Made by a program: the position numbers and the translations under genes. The notes below the pieces were generated by a model, which was not told the DNA's origin, made no database searches, and worked only from the letters and a program-made list of their open reading frames with translations. A stretch of DNA of 19,394 nt from UBA12078 sp964556955 (GTDB lineage: Bacteria > Patescibacteriota > Dojkabacteria > SC72), in contig CAZKXP010000010.1 in the NCBI GenBank assembly GCA_964556955.1, positions 1 through 19,394 on the forward strand, in the 5' to 3' direction. Positions 8,651 to 15,835 of the stretch are shown piece by piece; within the stretch, counting starts at the first letter, position 1, and every line of letters starts with the position of its first letter.

Positions 8651-9505
8651 TTATTTAGATTTCTTAAAATATTTCGTAATGAGATTTTGCACACCATTTT
8701 TAGTTTTGTCCCAGTCTAAAATCCAATACTGTGCTACTAACATAAACGACTGTGCTATCCAGTACCAACTCAATGCGGAAGGGGCACTCACTGCGATGAA
8801 TATTGTAGAGAATGGAAGTATCAGGTTCATAGATTTCATCATCTTCTTTTGCATATCCTCCGGTGATGCTGGTGCTCCCTTTTTCTTCTCCTTCTTTTCA
8901 TCGGTTGCCATGAGAGGGTTCTGTATCTTCTGTGTAAACACGGTTGTAATATACTGTGAGACACCGACTAAGAAAGCAAGAACCAGATACAAAATGCCAG
9001 TCACAGAAAATTTGCCCATCTCTGCAGCAATATTCGAATACGACTTGGTTAGATCCCACCACAAGAAATGTGTATTAACCGCAAAAGACGGATCTCCCAT
9101 GCCAATCCAGTTTTGTATGAACGGATACACTCCATCTAATTGATTGTTAGTAACATTACGGATAACAACAATCAAGACAGAAAGTACAACTAACTGTGGA
9201 ATGAATGTGACCAGACAACCCAAAGGATTGTATCCTACTTTTTTGTAAAGCTTCATCTGTTCCTCGGATAGTTTCTGTGGGTTATTTGCATATTTCTTCT
9301 GTAATTCACTAAGCTGTGGTTTAAGCCCAGCCATCTTTCGAGTCATCTCCGTCTGCTTCTTAGTAAGAGGTATGAGTATTAAACGGGTAATAATAGCAAT
9401 GGCCAAAATTGCAAGTCCCAAGTTGTCCCAGAATACGTGATAGAAGGAGAGTGTGAGGTTAAGTAGGGGATATGTAAATATATTGTTCCAAATTGTTGCT
9501 AACAT
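8651..9505 (-). CDS. yidC: Membrane protein insertase YidC (Oxa1/SpoIIIJ type)
   Basis: A 284-residue insertase that folds proteins into the cytoplasmic membrane alone or with SecYEG. It is the short Gram-positive-like form without the large periplasmic P1 domain. The conserved membrane-embedded Arg is in AIAIITRLILIPLTKKQ near residue 41, within the hydrophilic groove helix. A cytoplasmic helical hairpin (KMAGLKPQLSELQKKY) follows, then the conserved YNPLGCLVTFIPQLVV region, and three further helices to about residue 260. I see no lipoprotein signal cysteine at the N-terminus, unlike Bacillus SpoIIIJ. A Lys/Glu-rich loop (DEKKEKKKGAP) lies between the last helices and the C-terminus is basic. 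It is third in line after rnpA and yidD. Confidence 0.96.
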   Translation of the reverse strand: MLATIWNNIFTYPLLNLTLSFYHVFWDNLGLAILAIAIITRLILIPLTKKQTEMTRKMAGLKPQLSELQKKYANNPQKLSEEQMKLYKKVGYNPLGCLVTFIPQLVVLSVLIVVIRNVTNNQLDGVYPFIQNWIGMGDPSFAVNTHFLWWDLTKSYSNIAAEMGKFSVTGILYLVLAFLVGVSQYITTVFTQKIQNPLMATDEKKEKKKGAPASPEDMQKKMMKSMNLILPFSTIFIAVSAPSALSWYWIAQSFMLVAQYWILDWDKTKNGVQNLITKYFKKSK

Positions 9506-9555
9506 AGTATTTGTCTAAAGTAATTTCCGATTATATACAATCTCTCTCCATATTT

Positions 9556-9795
9556 CTATGGTACAGGATCATATTGTCCTGCAGGGGTACTAGGATTGCA
9601 GCGTGCTACTCGTTTCAAAGCCAATCTTGCCCCTTTAAAAATCCCATACTTTTCGATCGCCTCGTATCCATATTGTGAGCACGACGGTGTAAACTTGCAA
9701 GGCCTATTATTGGGAAAGAGCCTACCCATAATACCATAGTCATATGATAATGTTTTCTGATATACCCTTATGAAAAACAAAACCATCTTCTTCAT
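9556..9795 (-). CDS. yidD: Membrane protein insertion efficiency factor YidD
   Basis: A 79-residue protein of the YidD (haemolysin-domain) family, which assists YidC-dependent insertion at the inner face of the membrane. The conserved core is intact: CKFTPSCSQYGYEAIEKYG, then GARLALKRVARCNP and a DPVP end. The N-terminus is the usual short amphipathic/hydrophobic helix (MVLFFIRVYQKTLS). Its ATG overlaps the rnpA stop as ATGA, so translation is likely coupled. Size and context are textbook. Confidence 0.95.
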   Translation of the reverse strand: MKKMVLFFIRVYQKTLSYDYGIMGRLFPNNRPCKFTPSCSQYGYEAIEKYGIFKGARLALKRVARCNPSTPAGQYDPVP

Positions 9796-10124
9796 CTTGC
9801 TAGAATCTGTCTCAATTGATTCTCTAACTCTGCTTTGATATCTTCTTTAGAATTACAAAACTCAAAAGCTACATATTCAAAATCATATTTTAATTCTTGG
9901 ATACCTATCTCTTTTAATAACTCCAAGATGGCAACTCTTAACAACCTAGTCATCCTGTGTCTTTGAATTGCATTTCCTATCTTCTTGTTTATGACAAATC
10001 CTATCCTTGGTCCCAAAACAGAAGGGTAGGCGATGAGCATTCCTGTTTTCCCCCGAAACTTTAATCCCTTGGAGTACATTGTTTTAAATTCTTTTGGTGG
10101 TAATCTGTATTTTTTAGGAAGCAT
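9792..10124 (-). CDS. rnpA: Ribonuclease P protein component
   Basis: The 110-residue basic protein subunit of RNase P, which matures tRNA 5' ends with the catalytic RNA. The family RNR-type motif is present as NAIQRHRMTRLLR at about 51-63, preceded by RIGFVINKKIG in the usual position. The N-terminus (LPKKYRLPPKEFKTMYSKG) matches the canonical RLRxxxEFxxVxxxG pattern. It is one of the few genes here with a clear Shine-Dalgarno sequence (AGGAG about 5 nt before the ATG). It lies 7 nt after rpmH and overlaps yidD by 4 nt. The RNase P RNA gene is not in this window. Confidence 0.95.
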   Translation of the reverse strand: MLPKKYRLPPKEFKTMYSKGLKFRGKTGMLIAYPSVLGPRIGFVINKKIGNAIQRHRMTRLLRVAILELLKEIGIQELKYDFEYVAFEFCNSKEDIKAELENQLRQILAR

Positions 10125-10131
10125 CTTACTC

Positions 10132-10314
10132 CTATCTTATACTTTTTGTAGTCTTTTTTCTAAGCTCTTTGTATTCTTCACTTGCTGTAAGCCTCTTTCG
10201 ACCTTTGTCTCTTCTTCTTTTTAAGACATTCTTTCCGTCTGGGCTTTCGTTTCTTGCCATGAATCCAAACTTTCTAATTCTTTTTATATTTTTTGGTTGA
10301 AATGTTCTTTTCAT
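10132..10314 (-). CDS. rpmH: 50S ribosomal protein L34, C-terminally extended
   Basis: The first gene of the origin-flanking operon. The L34 core is clear: MKRTFQPKNIKRIRKFGFMA, then SPDGKNVLKRRRDKGRKRL. L34 is normally about 44-46 residues; this one has 60, with an extra 14 or so residues (EEYKELRKKTTKSIR) that are charged and probably helical. The ATG is 30 nt downstream of a TATAAT box and there is no Shine-Dalgarno sequence. It is divergent from dnaA, as in many bacteria. Confidence 0.95.
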   Translation of the reverse strand: MKRTFQPKNIKRIRKFGFMARNESPDGKNVLKRRRDKGRKRLTASEEYKELRKKTTKSIR

Positions 10315-10568
10315 CTATATATTCTTTTTAGTTATATCGTGGGTATTATATATGAAGAGTAGGGAATTGGCAAATCTTCTCCCCTCCCCTCTAGAGATAC
10401 TAGAGTTCTTACTCCTCCTTTGAAATAGCTGTTACATCAACACTTCTCAAACACCCTAGAATACATATCCACATTTTAAAGAAAATATATATAATGAATC
10501 TAGAGTCCCAATCGGCCAGACACTGCCCTCCAACTGCCTTTGTAATATTTAACAAGTACTAGAATAGT
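10315..10568. promoter_or_regulatory. rpmH-dnaA divergent intergenic region with dnaA promoter and DnaA box
   Basis: This 254-bp gap carries the rpmH promoter on its left side. On the right, ATATCCACA at 10465-10473 is one base from the DnaA-box consensus TTATCCACA. TATAAT at 10490-10495 lies 16 bp downstream of it, placing the box where a -35 element would be. That arrangement suggests DnaA autorepression (inference). Transcription from there would give a leader of roughly 65 nt. Another -10-like hexamer, TAGAAT, is at 10560-10565, three bases before the dnaA ATG, probably too close to serve. A pyrimidine-rich stretch occurs at 10378-10391. Confidence 0.55.
10345..10373 (-). promoter_or_regulatory. 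rpmH operon promoter
   Basis: Reading on the minus strand, TTGCCA (10373-10368; five of six to TTGACA) is separated by exactly 17 bp from TATAAT (10350-10345; six of six). Transcription would start near 10338, giving a leader of about 24 nt before the rpmH ATG at 10314. This is the best sigma-70-type promoter in the window, as expected for a ribosomal protein operon. Confidence 0.8.
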
Positions 10569-12032
10569 ATGGACAAAGCAGAATTCAACCAATATGTAGA
10601 GGATATTCCAAAACCAGAATACAATACAAATAGTATGGAGAGGAGCTCTCTCAACCCTGATGCCCTGTGGAGATCTACAAAAGAAAATCTAAAATTGACA
10701 ATCGGTACGGAGGTATTCAACAATGCATTTAGTGGTACCTACATCGAAAATATCTCTAATGGCGTAGTACAACTCTCTTGTGATTCAGCATACAAAAAAG
10801 AAAAAATATTAAGAGACTACAGCTTTGCACTGAAAGAAGCCTTCAAAAAAGCATGTGGTCAAAACTTTGAGATCGAAATTAATCTGAGAGAAACACAGAT
10901 GGTAAAAGATAGAGTTAAATATGAATACCATGACCCAAGTACAAATCAACCTGTTGATCTCTTTTCTTCTGCTGAAAATGAGCAAAAGAAAAAAGAAGAT
11001 GTACTTAGAAAAGCCCAGCTCAATCCTCGATACCTCTTTTCCAACTTCATAGTTGGTACTAACAACAGACTAGCAGAGGCAGTGGCACAAGCAGTCGTAG
11101 ATAGTCCAGGGGAAGCATACAACCCCGTGTTCTTCCATGGCAATACCGGAGTAGGGAAAACACATCTCATGCAAGCTATTGGTAATGAAGTTCTTAACCG
11201 CTACTCAGACAAGAAGGTCGTATATATCTCCATCGAACAGTTCTTAAACGAGATGGTCGAGTCCATTAGAACAAAGAAGAATGAAGATTTCAGAAACAAG
11301 TACAGAGCTGTGGATGTGTTAATAATAGATGATGTGCAATTTGTAGAAACATACCCCAGAACCCAGGAAGAGCTTTTCCATACCTTCAATACCTTGTACC
11401 AAGCAAACAAGCAGATCATTCTAGCATCAGACAGATCACCAAAGGAGATAAAGAATATCACAGATCGTTTGAGATCAAGGTTTGAGGGGGGGATGGTAGC
11501 AGATATTCAAGCCCCAGATTATGAAACTCGCCTCGCCATATTACAACAACACCTGTTGGAGAAGAATCTTAATTTTGAAATCCCCCATGAATATTTGGAT
11601 ATCATAGCGAAGAACATTGAGAATAATATTAGAGAATTAGAAGGAGCCCTTACAAAAGTGATCTCTCTGTTTAAGTTAGGGACAAACCCTACAGAAAATG
11701 ATATCGCAAAGATCTTGCAGATTGACTTGGATAGTAAAAGGAAGAAAATATCTCCCACCAAGGTGATGAAATGCGTTGCAGATATCTTTGATGTTAAACT
11801 TACGGATATAAAGGGGGAGAGAAGAACCGCATATGTTGCTCAATGCAGACAGATTGTCATGTATATCCTCAGAAATGAGTTGAAGCTTCCTCTCGAGAGA
11901 GTAGCAAAAGAGGTAAACCGAAAAGATCACACCACAGTACTTCATGCTTGTGAGAAGATTCAAACCCTCAGAGACAAAGACTCTAGATTTAATGAAAAAA
12001 TCCTTTCCTGCTTTAAATTAATCCGAGAGTAG
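10569..12032 (+). CDS. dnaA: Chromosomal replication initiator DnaA
   Basis: A 487-residue AAA+ initiator that binds DnaA boxes and melts oriC. Domain I spans about 30-110 and a short linker domain II follows. The AAA+ core has Walker A GNTGVGKT at 191-198, Walker B LIIDDVQF at 251-258, the box VII arginine segment DRLRSRFEGG at 299-308 and the sensor II region NIRELEGAL at 353-361. Domain IV carries the DNA-binding signature, with LPLERVAKEVNRKDHTTVLHA at 440-460. The N-terminus has about 30 acidic/polar residues before domain I. An internal ATG (M23, just before ERSSLNP) would remove most of these and cannot be excluded as the true start. No Shine-Dalgarno sequence is present. Confidence 0.98.
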   Translation: MDKAEFNQYVEDIPKPEYNTNSMERSSLNPDALWRSTKENLKLTIGTEVFNNAFSGTYIENISNGVVQLSCDSAYKKEKILRDYSFALKEAFKKACGQNFEIEINLRETQMVKDRVKYEYHDPSTNQPVDLFSSAENEQKKKEDVLRKAQLNPRYLFSNFIVGTNNRLAEAVAQAVVDSPGEAYNPVFFHGNTGVGKTHLMQAIGNEVLNRYSDKKVVYISIEQFLNEMVESIRTKKNEDFRNKYRAVDVLIIDDVQFVETYPRTQEELFHTFNTLYQANKQIILASDRSPKEIKNITDRLRSRFEGGMVADIQAPDYETRLAILQQHLLEKNLNFEIPHEYLDIIAKNIENNIRELEGALTKVISLFKLGTNPTENDIAKILQIDLDSKRKKISPTKVMKCVADIFDVKLTDIKGERRTAYVAQCRQIVMYILRNELKLPLERVAKEVNRKDHTTVLHACEKIQTLRDKDSRFNEKILSCFKLIRE

Positions 12033-12481
12033 GGATGTGGATTGTTTTGTGGATAATCTGTGTATATCTACGGACAACCCGACATATTAACCACATATCA
12101 AAAACAGTGTAATTTCGTAAAAACATTGCTCTTACAAAACATCACAAAAAGATACTACCCACAATCCCTCTGTGTTTCCCCTAGGTTATACAGAAATTTA
12201 CACACATTAAATATTCTTTTCCCTGAGACATATCTACGAAGAATTAATATTATTACATCATTGTCATATCCACAGAAAAATAATACTTAAAAACAAACTA
12301 TCTAAAAAGAATTAGAAGGGGGGAGTTAGCAGTTATCAACATATCCATACTCACTACTAGAACTGCTACTATTAATATATATATATAAAATACACTAGAG
12401 AACAAATTTTTTCTTAAACTCAAAAGATGATACAATATACATAGCAAACTGCCCAACTATATTATTTTAACTCTTAAAAAG
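12033..12481. other. Replication origin oriC (dnaA-dnaN intergenic)
   Basis: This 449-bp non-coding region has the parts of a bacterial origin. DnaA boxes are TGTGGATAA at 12048-12056 (perfect, reverse), TTAACCACA at 12087-12095, ATATCCACA at 12266-12274 and TTATCAACA at 12333-12341 (one mismatch each), and a weaker ATATCCATA at 12341-12349 directly abutting. Just downstream is a DnaA-trio-like run of triplets (12354-12374) and then an alternating AT tract (12371-12393). Together the last three match the order of the basal unwinding system of Bacillus subtilis. A TACAAT hexamer at 12431-12436 and TATATT at 12458-12463 are possible dnaN -10 elements. A 76-codon open frame at 12060-12290 is not regarded as a gene. 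Confidence 0.9.
12333..12393 (+). other. Basal unwinding element: tandem DnaA boxes, DnaA-trio and AT tract
   Basis: TTATCAACA and ATATCCATA abut at 12333-12349. Four bases later come the triplets CTA CTA GAA CTG CTA CTA TTA (12354-12374), whose complement reads as the 3'-GAT-5' trios on which DnaA filaments load single-stranded DNA. The alternating AT tract follows at once. Five of seven triplets are CTA or TTA, close to the Bacillus subtilis pattern. Confidence 0.7.
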
Positions 12482-13603
12482 ATGCAGTTTTCTTGTAACC
12501 AAGATACCTTCTCAAAATATTTAAATATTGTAAGTAGAATAGTAAACAATAAACCAGGTTTACCAATACTCAATAACGTCCTCTTTGAAGCATCAAAAGG
12601 AAAGGTGTCATTGAAGGCTACAGATTTAGAGCTGAGTATAAGTACATGGATAGGAGCAGATGTAGAGGTAGATGGTAAAATAACGGTTCCAGCAAAACAG
12701 TTGGCTGAGTTCATAAATTCAATACCCGAAGAAAAGGTTGAGGTAGATCTTGAAAAGCAGAATTTCAACATATCAACAGAAAACAACTCTGCAAGTTTTA
12801 ACACTATGCCTGCAGATGATTTTCCTTCCGTTCCTGAAATAGCAGAGGGTCAAAAACCGGTGGTAAAAATTAACAAAGCCGATTTGGTAACAGCAATCAA
12901 CAGAGTTGCGTTTGCAGCTGCAAGGGATGACATTAAACCTGTTTTAACAGGGGTGAAAGTTGAGATAGATGGTACCGATGTATCTTTTGTTTGTACTGAT
13001 GGGTTACGTCTTTCAAGGCAGGTGTTAAAGGTTGAGAAAGTTGCGGAGAAAAAAGAGGTCTTGGTTCCAGTTAGAGCTTTTGAAGAGTTAGCATTTGTTG
13101 TTTCTGAGTTAGACAACGAGGACGAGTTTGTAGAAGTTTATGTATTAAGTGAGAGGAATCAGATACTCTTTAAATTTGGAGAAGTTCATCTTGTATCGAG
13201 AATGATAGATGGGGAGTTTCCAGAGTACAAACAGATCATTCCAACGGGATATAAAACCAAAAGCGATGTTTCTAAGACTGATTTTTTGAATTCACTTAAG
13301 GTAATAAATATAATTGCCAGATCTGTACTTGGAAACAAAATGATCTTGGATATATACAAAACAGGCAAGATCACCCTTTCTGCTACACAATCAGATTTGG
13401 GAAAAAATCAAAGCAACATCAGCTGTAAAGTAGAGGGAGACGATATCAAGATAGCATTTAGTGCTAAGCTCCTATCAGATGTATTAAACCATATGGATTC
13501 AGATGATGTTGTATTTGAATGTTCCGAAGCAGTAAGACCAGGAGTTTTCAAAATGAATAGGGAGGAGAACATCGGGCAGTTAGTGATGGCGATGATGCTT
13601 TAG
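12482..13603 (+). CDS. dnaN: DNA polymerase III sliding clamp (beta subunit)
   Basis: The 373-residue beta clamp, a head-to-tail dimeric ring that tethers polymerase III to DNA. Family features are the N-terminal NKPGLPILNNVLFEASKGKV segment, TDLELSISTWIGADVEVDG, the domain 1 TMPADDFPSVPE turn and VTAINRVAFAAARDDIKPVL at the start of domain 2. The domain 2 core TDGLRLSRQ and the inter-domain EFPEYKQIIP region are also clear. The end VMAMML corresponds to the usual C-terminal VMPMR/L. Length is typical. No recF follows; instead the last 24 bp overlap the 3' end of a convergent regulator gene. No Shine-Dalgarno sequence is visible, only an A-rich stretch before the ATG. Confidence 0.97.
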   Translation: MQFSCNQDTFSKYLNIVSRIVNNKPGLPILNNVLFEASKGKVSLKATDLELSISTWIGADVEVDGKITVPAKQLAEFINSIPEEKVEVDLEKQNFNISTENNSASFNTMPADDFPSVPEIAEGQKPVVKINKADLVTAINRVAFAAARDDIKPVLTGVKVEIDGTDVSFVCTDGLRLSRQVLKVEKVAEKKEVLVPVRAFEELAFVVSELDNEDEFVEVYVLSERNQILFKFGEVHLVSRMIDGEFPEYKQIIPTGYKTKSDVSKTDFLNSLKVINIIARSVLGNKMILDIYKTGKITLSATQSDLGKNQSNISCKVEGDDIKIAFSAKLLSDVLNHMDSDDVVFECSEAVRPGVFKMNREENIGQLVMAMML

Positions 13604-14266
13604 TTTCTTCTCGAATACTTGGTATCCAACACCATGCACTGTTTTTATAAATCCTTGATCATTCAGCTTCTCCCTTAATCGTTTGATGTGTACATCGACA
13701 GTATTAGAGCCAACATATTCTCTGTATGACCAAACATGATCTAATAATTCACACCTAGAAATTGCCCTATCTTTATTTCTAATCAAATACTCGAAAAGAG
13801 AATATTCTTTTTTACGCAAAGGAAGTTCTTTTTCCTTTTGATATACAGCTTTATTCTTTGTATCTAACACATATTCCCCAACATACAGGTTCTCATCGAT
13901 ATAGCTACTAGGACGTCTCTTTAAAGATTGAATTCTAGCAAGAAGCTCTTGTACAGGAAAAGGGTAGGTTAGTACATCATCTCCTCCGTGATTTAAAAAC
14001 TCAACCTTTTCAACCCAACTCCCCTTGTTACATACTCCAAGTATTTTGGTCCTGCTACTGTTTGTTTTAATATATTCAAGTATTGCATATGTTGTTTGAT
14101 CTCCAAGGTTGGTACTTAGGATTACAAAATCAAATATGTCTTTTTTTACAAATTTCTTACTTTCAAAATTCTCGGTATCCAAGGTTATATCATATTCGTA
14201 TGCCTCCAATGATTTCTGGAGCAATTGTGCTAGGGTGGAGGAATTCTCTATAATTAATATATTCAT
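13580..14266 (-). CDS. OmpR/PhoB-family regulator with degenerate receiver domain
   Basis: A 228-residue two-domain protein: receiver-like fold at about 1-117 and winged-helix DNA-binding domain at about 125-220. The C-terminal domain is well conserved (PLRKKEYSLFEYLIRN, AISRCELLDHVW, SNTVDVHIKRLREKL, IKTVHGVGYQV). The receiver has lost the phosphorylation machinery. The acidic pair is E7-N8, the phosphoacceptor Asp position in FDFVILS is Ser51, the usual Thr/Ser position lies in ILGVCN, and the conserved Lys before PF is Tyr101. It should therefore act without phosphotransfer, as a pseudo-receiver (inference). No histidine kinase is nearby. It ends in a basic His-rich tail, KLKHHRHH, encoded antisense to the dnaN end. 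Position beside dnaN could mean a link to replication or the cell cycle, but nothing proves it. Confidence 0.9.
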   Translation of the reverse strand: MNILIIENSSTLAQLLQKSLEAYEYDITLDTENFESKKFVKKDIFDFVILSTNLGDQTTYAILEYIKTNSSRTKILGVCNKGSWVEKVEFLNHGGDDVLTYPFPVQELLARIQSLKRRPSSYIDENLYVGEYVLDTKNKAVYQKEKELPLRKKEYSLFEYLIRNKDRAISRCELLDHVWSYREYVGSNTVDVHIKRLREKLNDQGFIKTVHGVGYQVFEKKLKHHRHH

Positions 14267-14342
14267 ATCTTTTTTAATTAGAAATTATTAGTCTTCATGA
14301 TATGAACGGGAGAGTGTACGATTAAACCCTAGAGAGAATCAA

Positions 14343-14714
14343 ATGATTAAATATCTTTTAACCACAATTACCACACTTCTTTTCTCTGTAGGATTTATGT
14401 ATTACTTAATACAACAAACAGATTTTATACCAATAGACCAAAATGGTGGCTACATTTGGATCAATCTCTTAGTATTGGTGTTTTTGTTAACCATCGCAGC
14501 TATTTGTCTGTTTAGCCTTGTTATATTTGGTATTAGGAGTGTACTCTGGAAGGAGTGTGGTGTTGATGCACATATAAAGAAATCTCTGAAATATGGTGTA
14601 TGGTTAACAATTGCTCTCATACTTGTATATGTGTTGCACTTCTTCCATATTCTTAATTTCTGGTGGGGTGTAGGTATCTTAGCCATTGTTATATTAGCCC
14701 TCTTTGTTATATGA
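14343..14714 (+). CDS. Small membrane protein, 123 residues, four predicted helices
   Basis: I do not recognise this family. Hydrophobic segments are at about 4-22 (YLLTTITTLLFSVGFMYYL), 37-66 (INLLVLVFLLTIAAICLFSLVIFG), 84-104 (YGVWLTIALILVYVLHFFHIL) and 107-123 (WWGVGILAIVILALFVI), with one conserved-looking hydrophilic stretch SVLWKECGVDAHIKKSLKYG between helices two and three. A purine-rich AGAGAG lies about 6 nt before the ATG and may act as a weak ribosome-binding site. It is divergent from the PhoB-type regulator. The following gene starts 7 nt after its stop, so the pair is likely an operon; both encode membrane proteins. Confidence 0.75.
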   Translation: MIKYLLTTITTLLFSVGFMYYLIQQTDFIPIDQNGGYIWINLLVLVFLLTIAAICLFSLVIFGIRSVLWKECGVDAHIKKSLKYGVWLTIALILVYVLHFFHILNFWWGVGILAIVILALFVI

Positions 14715-14721
14715 TATCCAT

Positions 14722-15390
14722 ATGAGTAACGAATTTAACGACATTATGAAGATCATCTCTGGAGAGATGGCTTTGGAAAAAAAGAAGAAAGCGATTAAAA
14801 AGGCAAAAAAAGAAGCAGTAGAAGAACAGAAGAACAAGAGAAGGAAGGGGATAGAGCAGGGGAAGGTAAAATTAGAGAAAGAAGATGGCGTAGAAGAGAA
14901 GAAGGTTGTTCAGAATATCAAGCTTTTTACATGGGAAGCACCAGATAGAGTTCAGCTTAAACACAACAACAAGTCGTTTTTGATCTTGGTTGCTTGTAGT
15001 CTAGCGTTCATCCTTTTTCTTGCAATCTTAGGGCACTATTTCCTCATGGGTAGTATCATAGCTTTGGTCTTTCTGATATATGTCCTCGGTACAACAAAAC
15101 CAAAACAAGTGTCACATACGATTACTGCAAGGGGCATTGATACGGGTGGAAGGTTGTATGAATGGTACTTGCTTAAGAATTTTTACTTTACAAAGAAGGA
15201 TAACCAAGTTTTTCTTTTTGTTGAGACATTTCTTAACTTCCCAGGAGCTTTAATATTTCTTCTAGATGAGAAAGAGCAGGGGGCCATCTTTGTTTTGTTG
15301 CAAGAGAAGCTTCTTTACAAGGATATTAGAAAACAAGACTGGCTAGATAAGAAGAATTTTGGTAATTATATACCTTTGGAAAGGATTTAA
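14722..15390 (+). CDS. Membrane protein with N-terminal coiled coil and two helices
   Basis: I do not recognise the family with confidence. The ATG at 14722 (MSNEFNDIM) gives 222 residues; a TTG at 14704 would overlap the preceding gene and is less likely. Residues about 14-60 are extremely rich in Lys and Glu (KKAIKKAKKEAVEEQKNKRR), a probable charged helix or coiled coil. Two adjacent membrane helices follow at about 85-102 and 105-123 (LILVACSLAFILFLAILG, LMGSIIALVFLIYVLG). A cytoplasmic C-terminal domain then begins VSHTITARGIDTGGRLYEW and may be PH-like, by its alternating strand pattern ending in a predicted helix. That fold guess is inference only. TATGAT ends 6 nt before the ATG. tRNA-Ser(CGA) follows after 5 nt. 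Confidence 0.75.
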   Translation: MSNEFNDIMKIISGEMALEKKKKAIKKAKKEAVEEQKNKRRKGIEQGKVKLEKEDGVEEKKVVQNIKLFTWEAPDRVQLKHNNKSFLILVACSLAFILFLAILGHYFLMGSIIALVFLIYVLGTTKPKQVSHTITARGIDTGGRLYEWYLLKNFYFTKKDNQVFLFVETFLNFPGALIFLLDEKEQGAIFVLLQEKLLYKDIRKQDWLDKKNFGNYIPLERI

Positions 15391-15395
15391 TACCT

Positions 15396-15482
15396 GGAGG
15401 GATGCCTGAGTGGTTGATAGGGATGCTTTCGAAAAGCATTGTATGGGAAACCATATCGGGGGTTCGAATCCCTCTCCCTCCG
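15396..15482 (+). tRNA. tRNA-Ser (anticodon CGA)
   Basis: An 87-nt class II tRNA. The acceptor GGAGGGA pairs with TCCCTCC. The anticodon stem is ATGCT/AGCAT with loop TTCGAAA, anticodon CGA. The long variable arm contains the stem GTATGG/CCATAT, the T arm is GGGGG-TTCGAAT-CCCTC (with G-T pairing) and the discriminator is G. CCA is not encoded. It lies 5 nt after one coding region and 14 nt before the next, so it may be processed from a mixed mRNA/tRNA transcript. Confidence 0.96.
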
Positions 15483-15496
15483 TTTATTGAATTGAT

Positions 15497-15835
15497 ATGA
15501 CAGTAGAGGAATATTACGCAAAACAGAAATCTCCCCAAAAGGAGATATGTAATGAGCTTAGGGCGATTATTAAGCGCCATTATCCTAATTTTAAGGAATC
15601 AATGCTTTGGGGAGTACCTGTCTTTAACGATGGAACCTTTTATATTGTTGCACTGAGGGATCACGTTAATTTGGGTTTTACCGTTTCTAACTTAACCAAT
15701 GAAGAGGAAAAGCTTTTTGATGGAGGAGGGAAGACAACTAGGAAGATAGAAATTAAGAGCTTAGAAGCTATTGATGAGGATAGAATAACAAAAGTTCTAG
15801 AGTTTGTAACAAATAAAAACAAGGTGACAAATTAG
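15497..15835 (+). CDS. DUF1801 (YdhG-like) domain protein
   Basis: A 112-residue cytoplasmic protein matching the DUF1801 pattern: N-terminal VEEYYAKQKSPQKEICNELRAII, then KESMLWGVPVFNDGTFYIVAL, then DHVNLGFTVSNLTNEEEKLF and a C-terminal helix. DUF1801 members include the Bacillus protein called YdhG, discussed as an iron chaperone; the biochemical role of most members is unknown. The size fits the family. The ATG lies 14 nt after tRNA-Ser(CGA), with no Shine-Dalgarno sequence, so it is probably cotranscribed with the tRNA. The C-terminal stretch NKNKVTN is not family-specific. Confidence 0.75.
   Translation: MTVEEYYAKQKSPQKEICNELRAIIKRHYPNFKESMLWGVPVFNDGTFYIVALRDHVNLGFTVSNLTNEEEKLFDGGGKTTRKIEIKSLEAIDEDRITKVLEFVTNKNKVTN

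Noticed and set aside
8439..9143. A 234-codon plus-strand open frame over jag and yidC
   Set aside because: Antisense to two conserved genes with clear motifs; no independent support.
12060..12290. A 76-codon open frame inside the dnaA-dnaN gap
   Set aside because: It covers the DnaA boxes, lacks a ribosome-binding site, has biased low-complexity composition and no family resemblance; the region is better explained as oriC.
10569..13603. A non-standard genetic code (TGA as sense), as in some CPR lineages
   Set aside because: TGA serves as the stop of the FtsA-like gene, rnpA and the 14343 gene, with conserved proteins ending where expected.
15326..15580. An 84-codon minus-strand open frame containing GGRGIRTPD
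   Set aside because: It is antisense to tRNA-Ser(CGA) and overlaps two supported genes; the same artefact.
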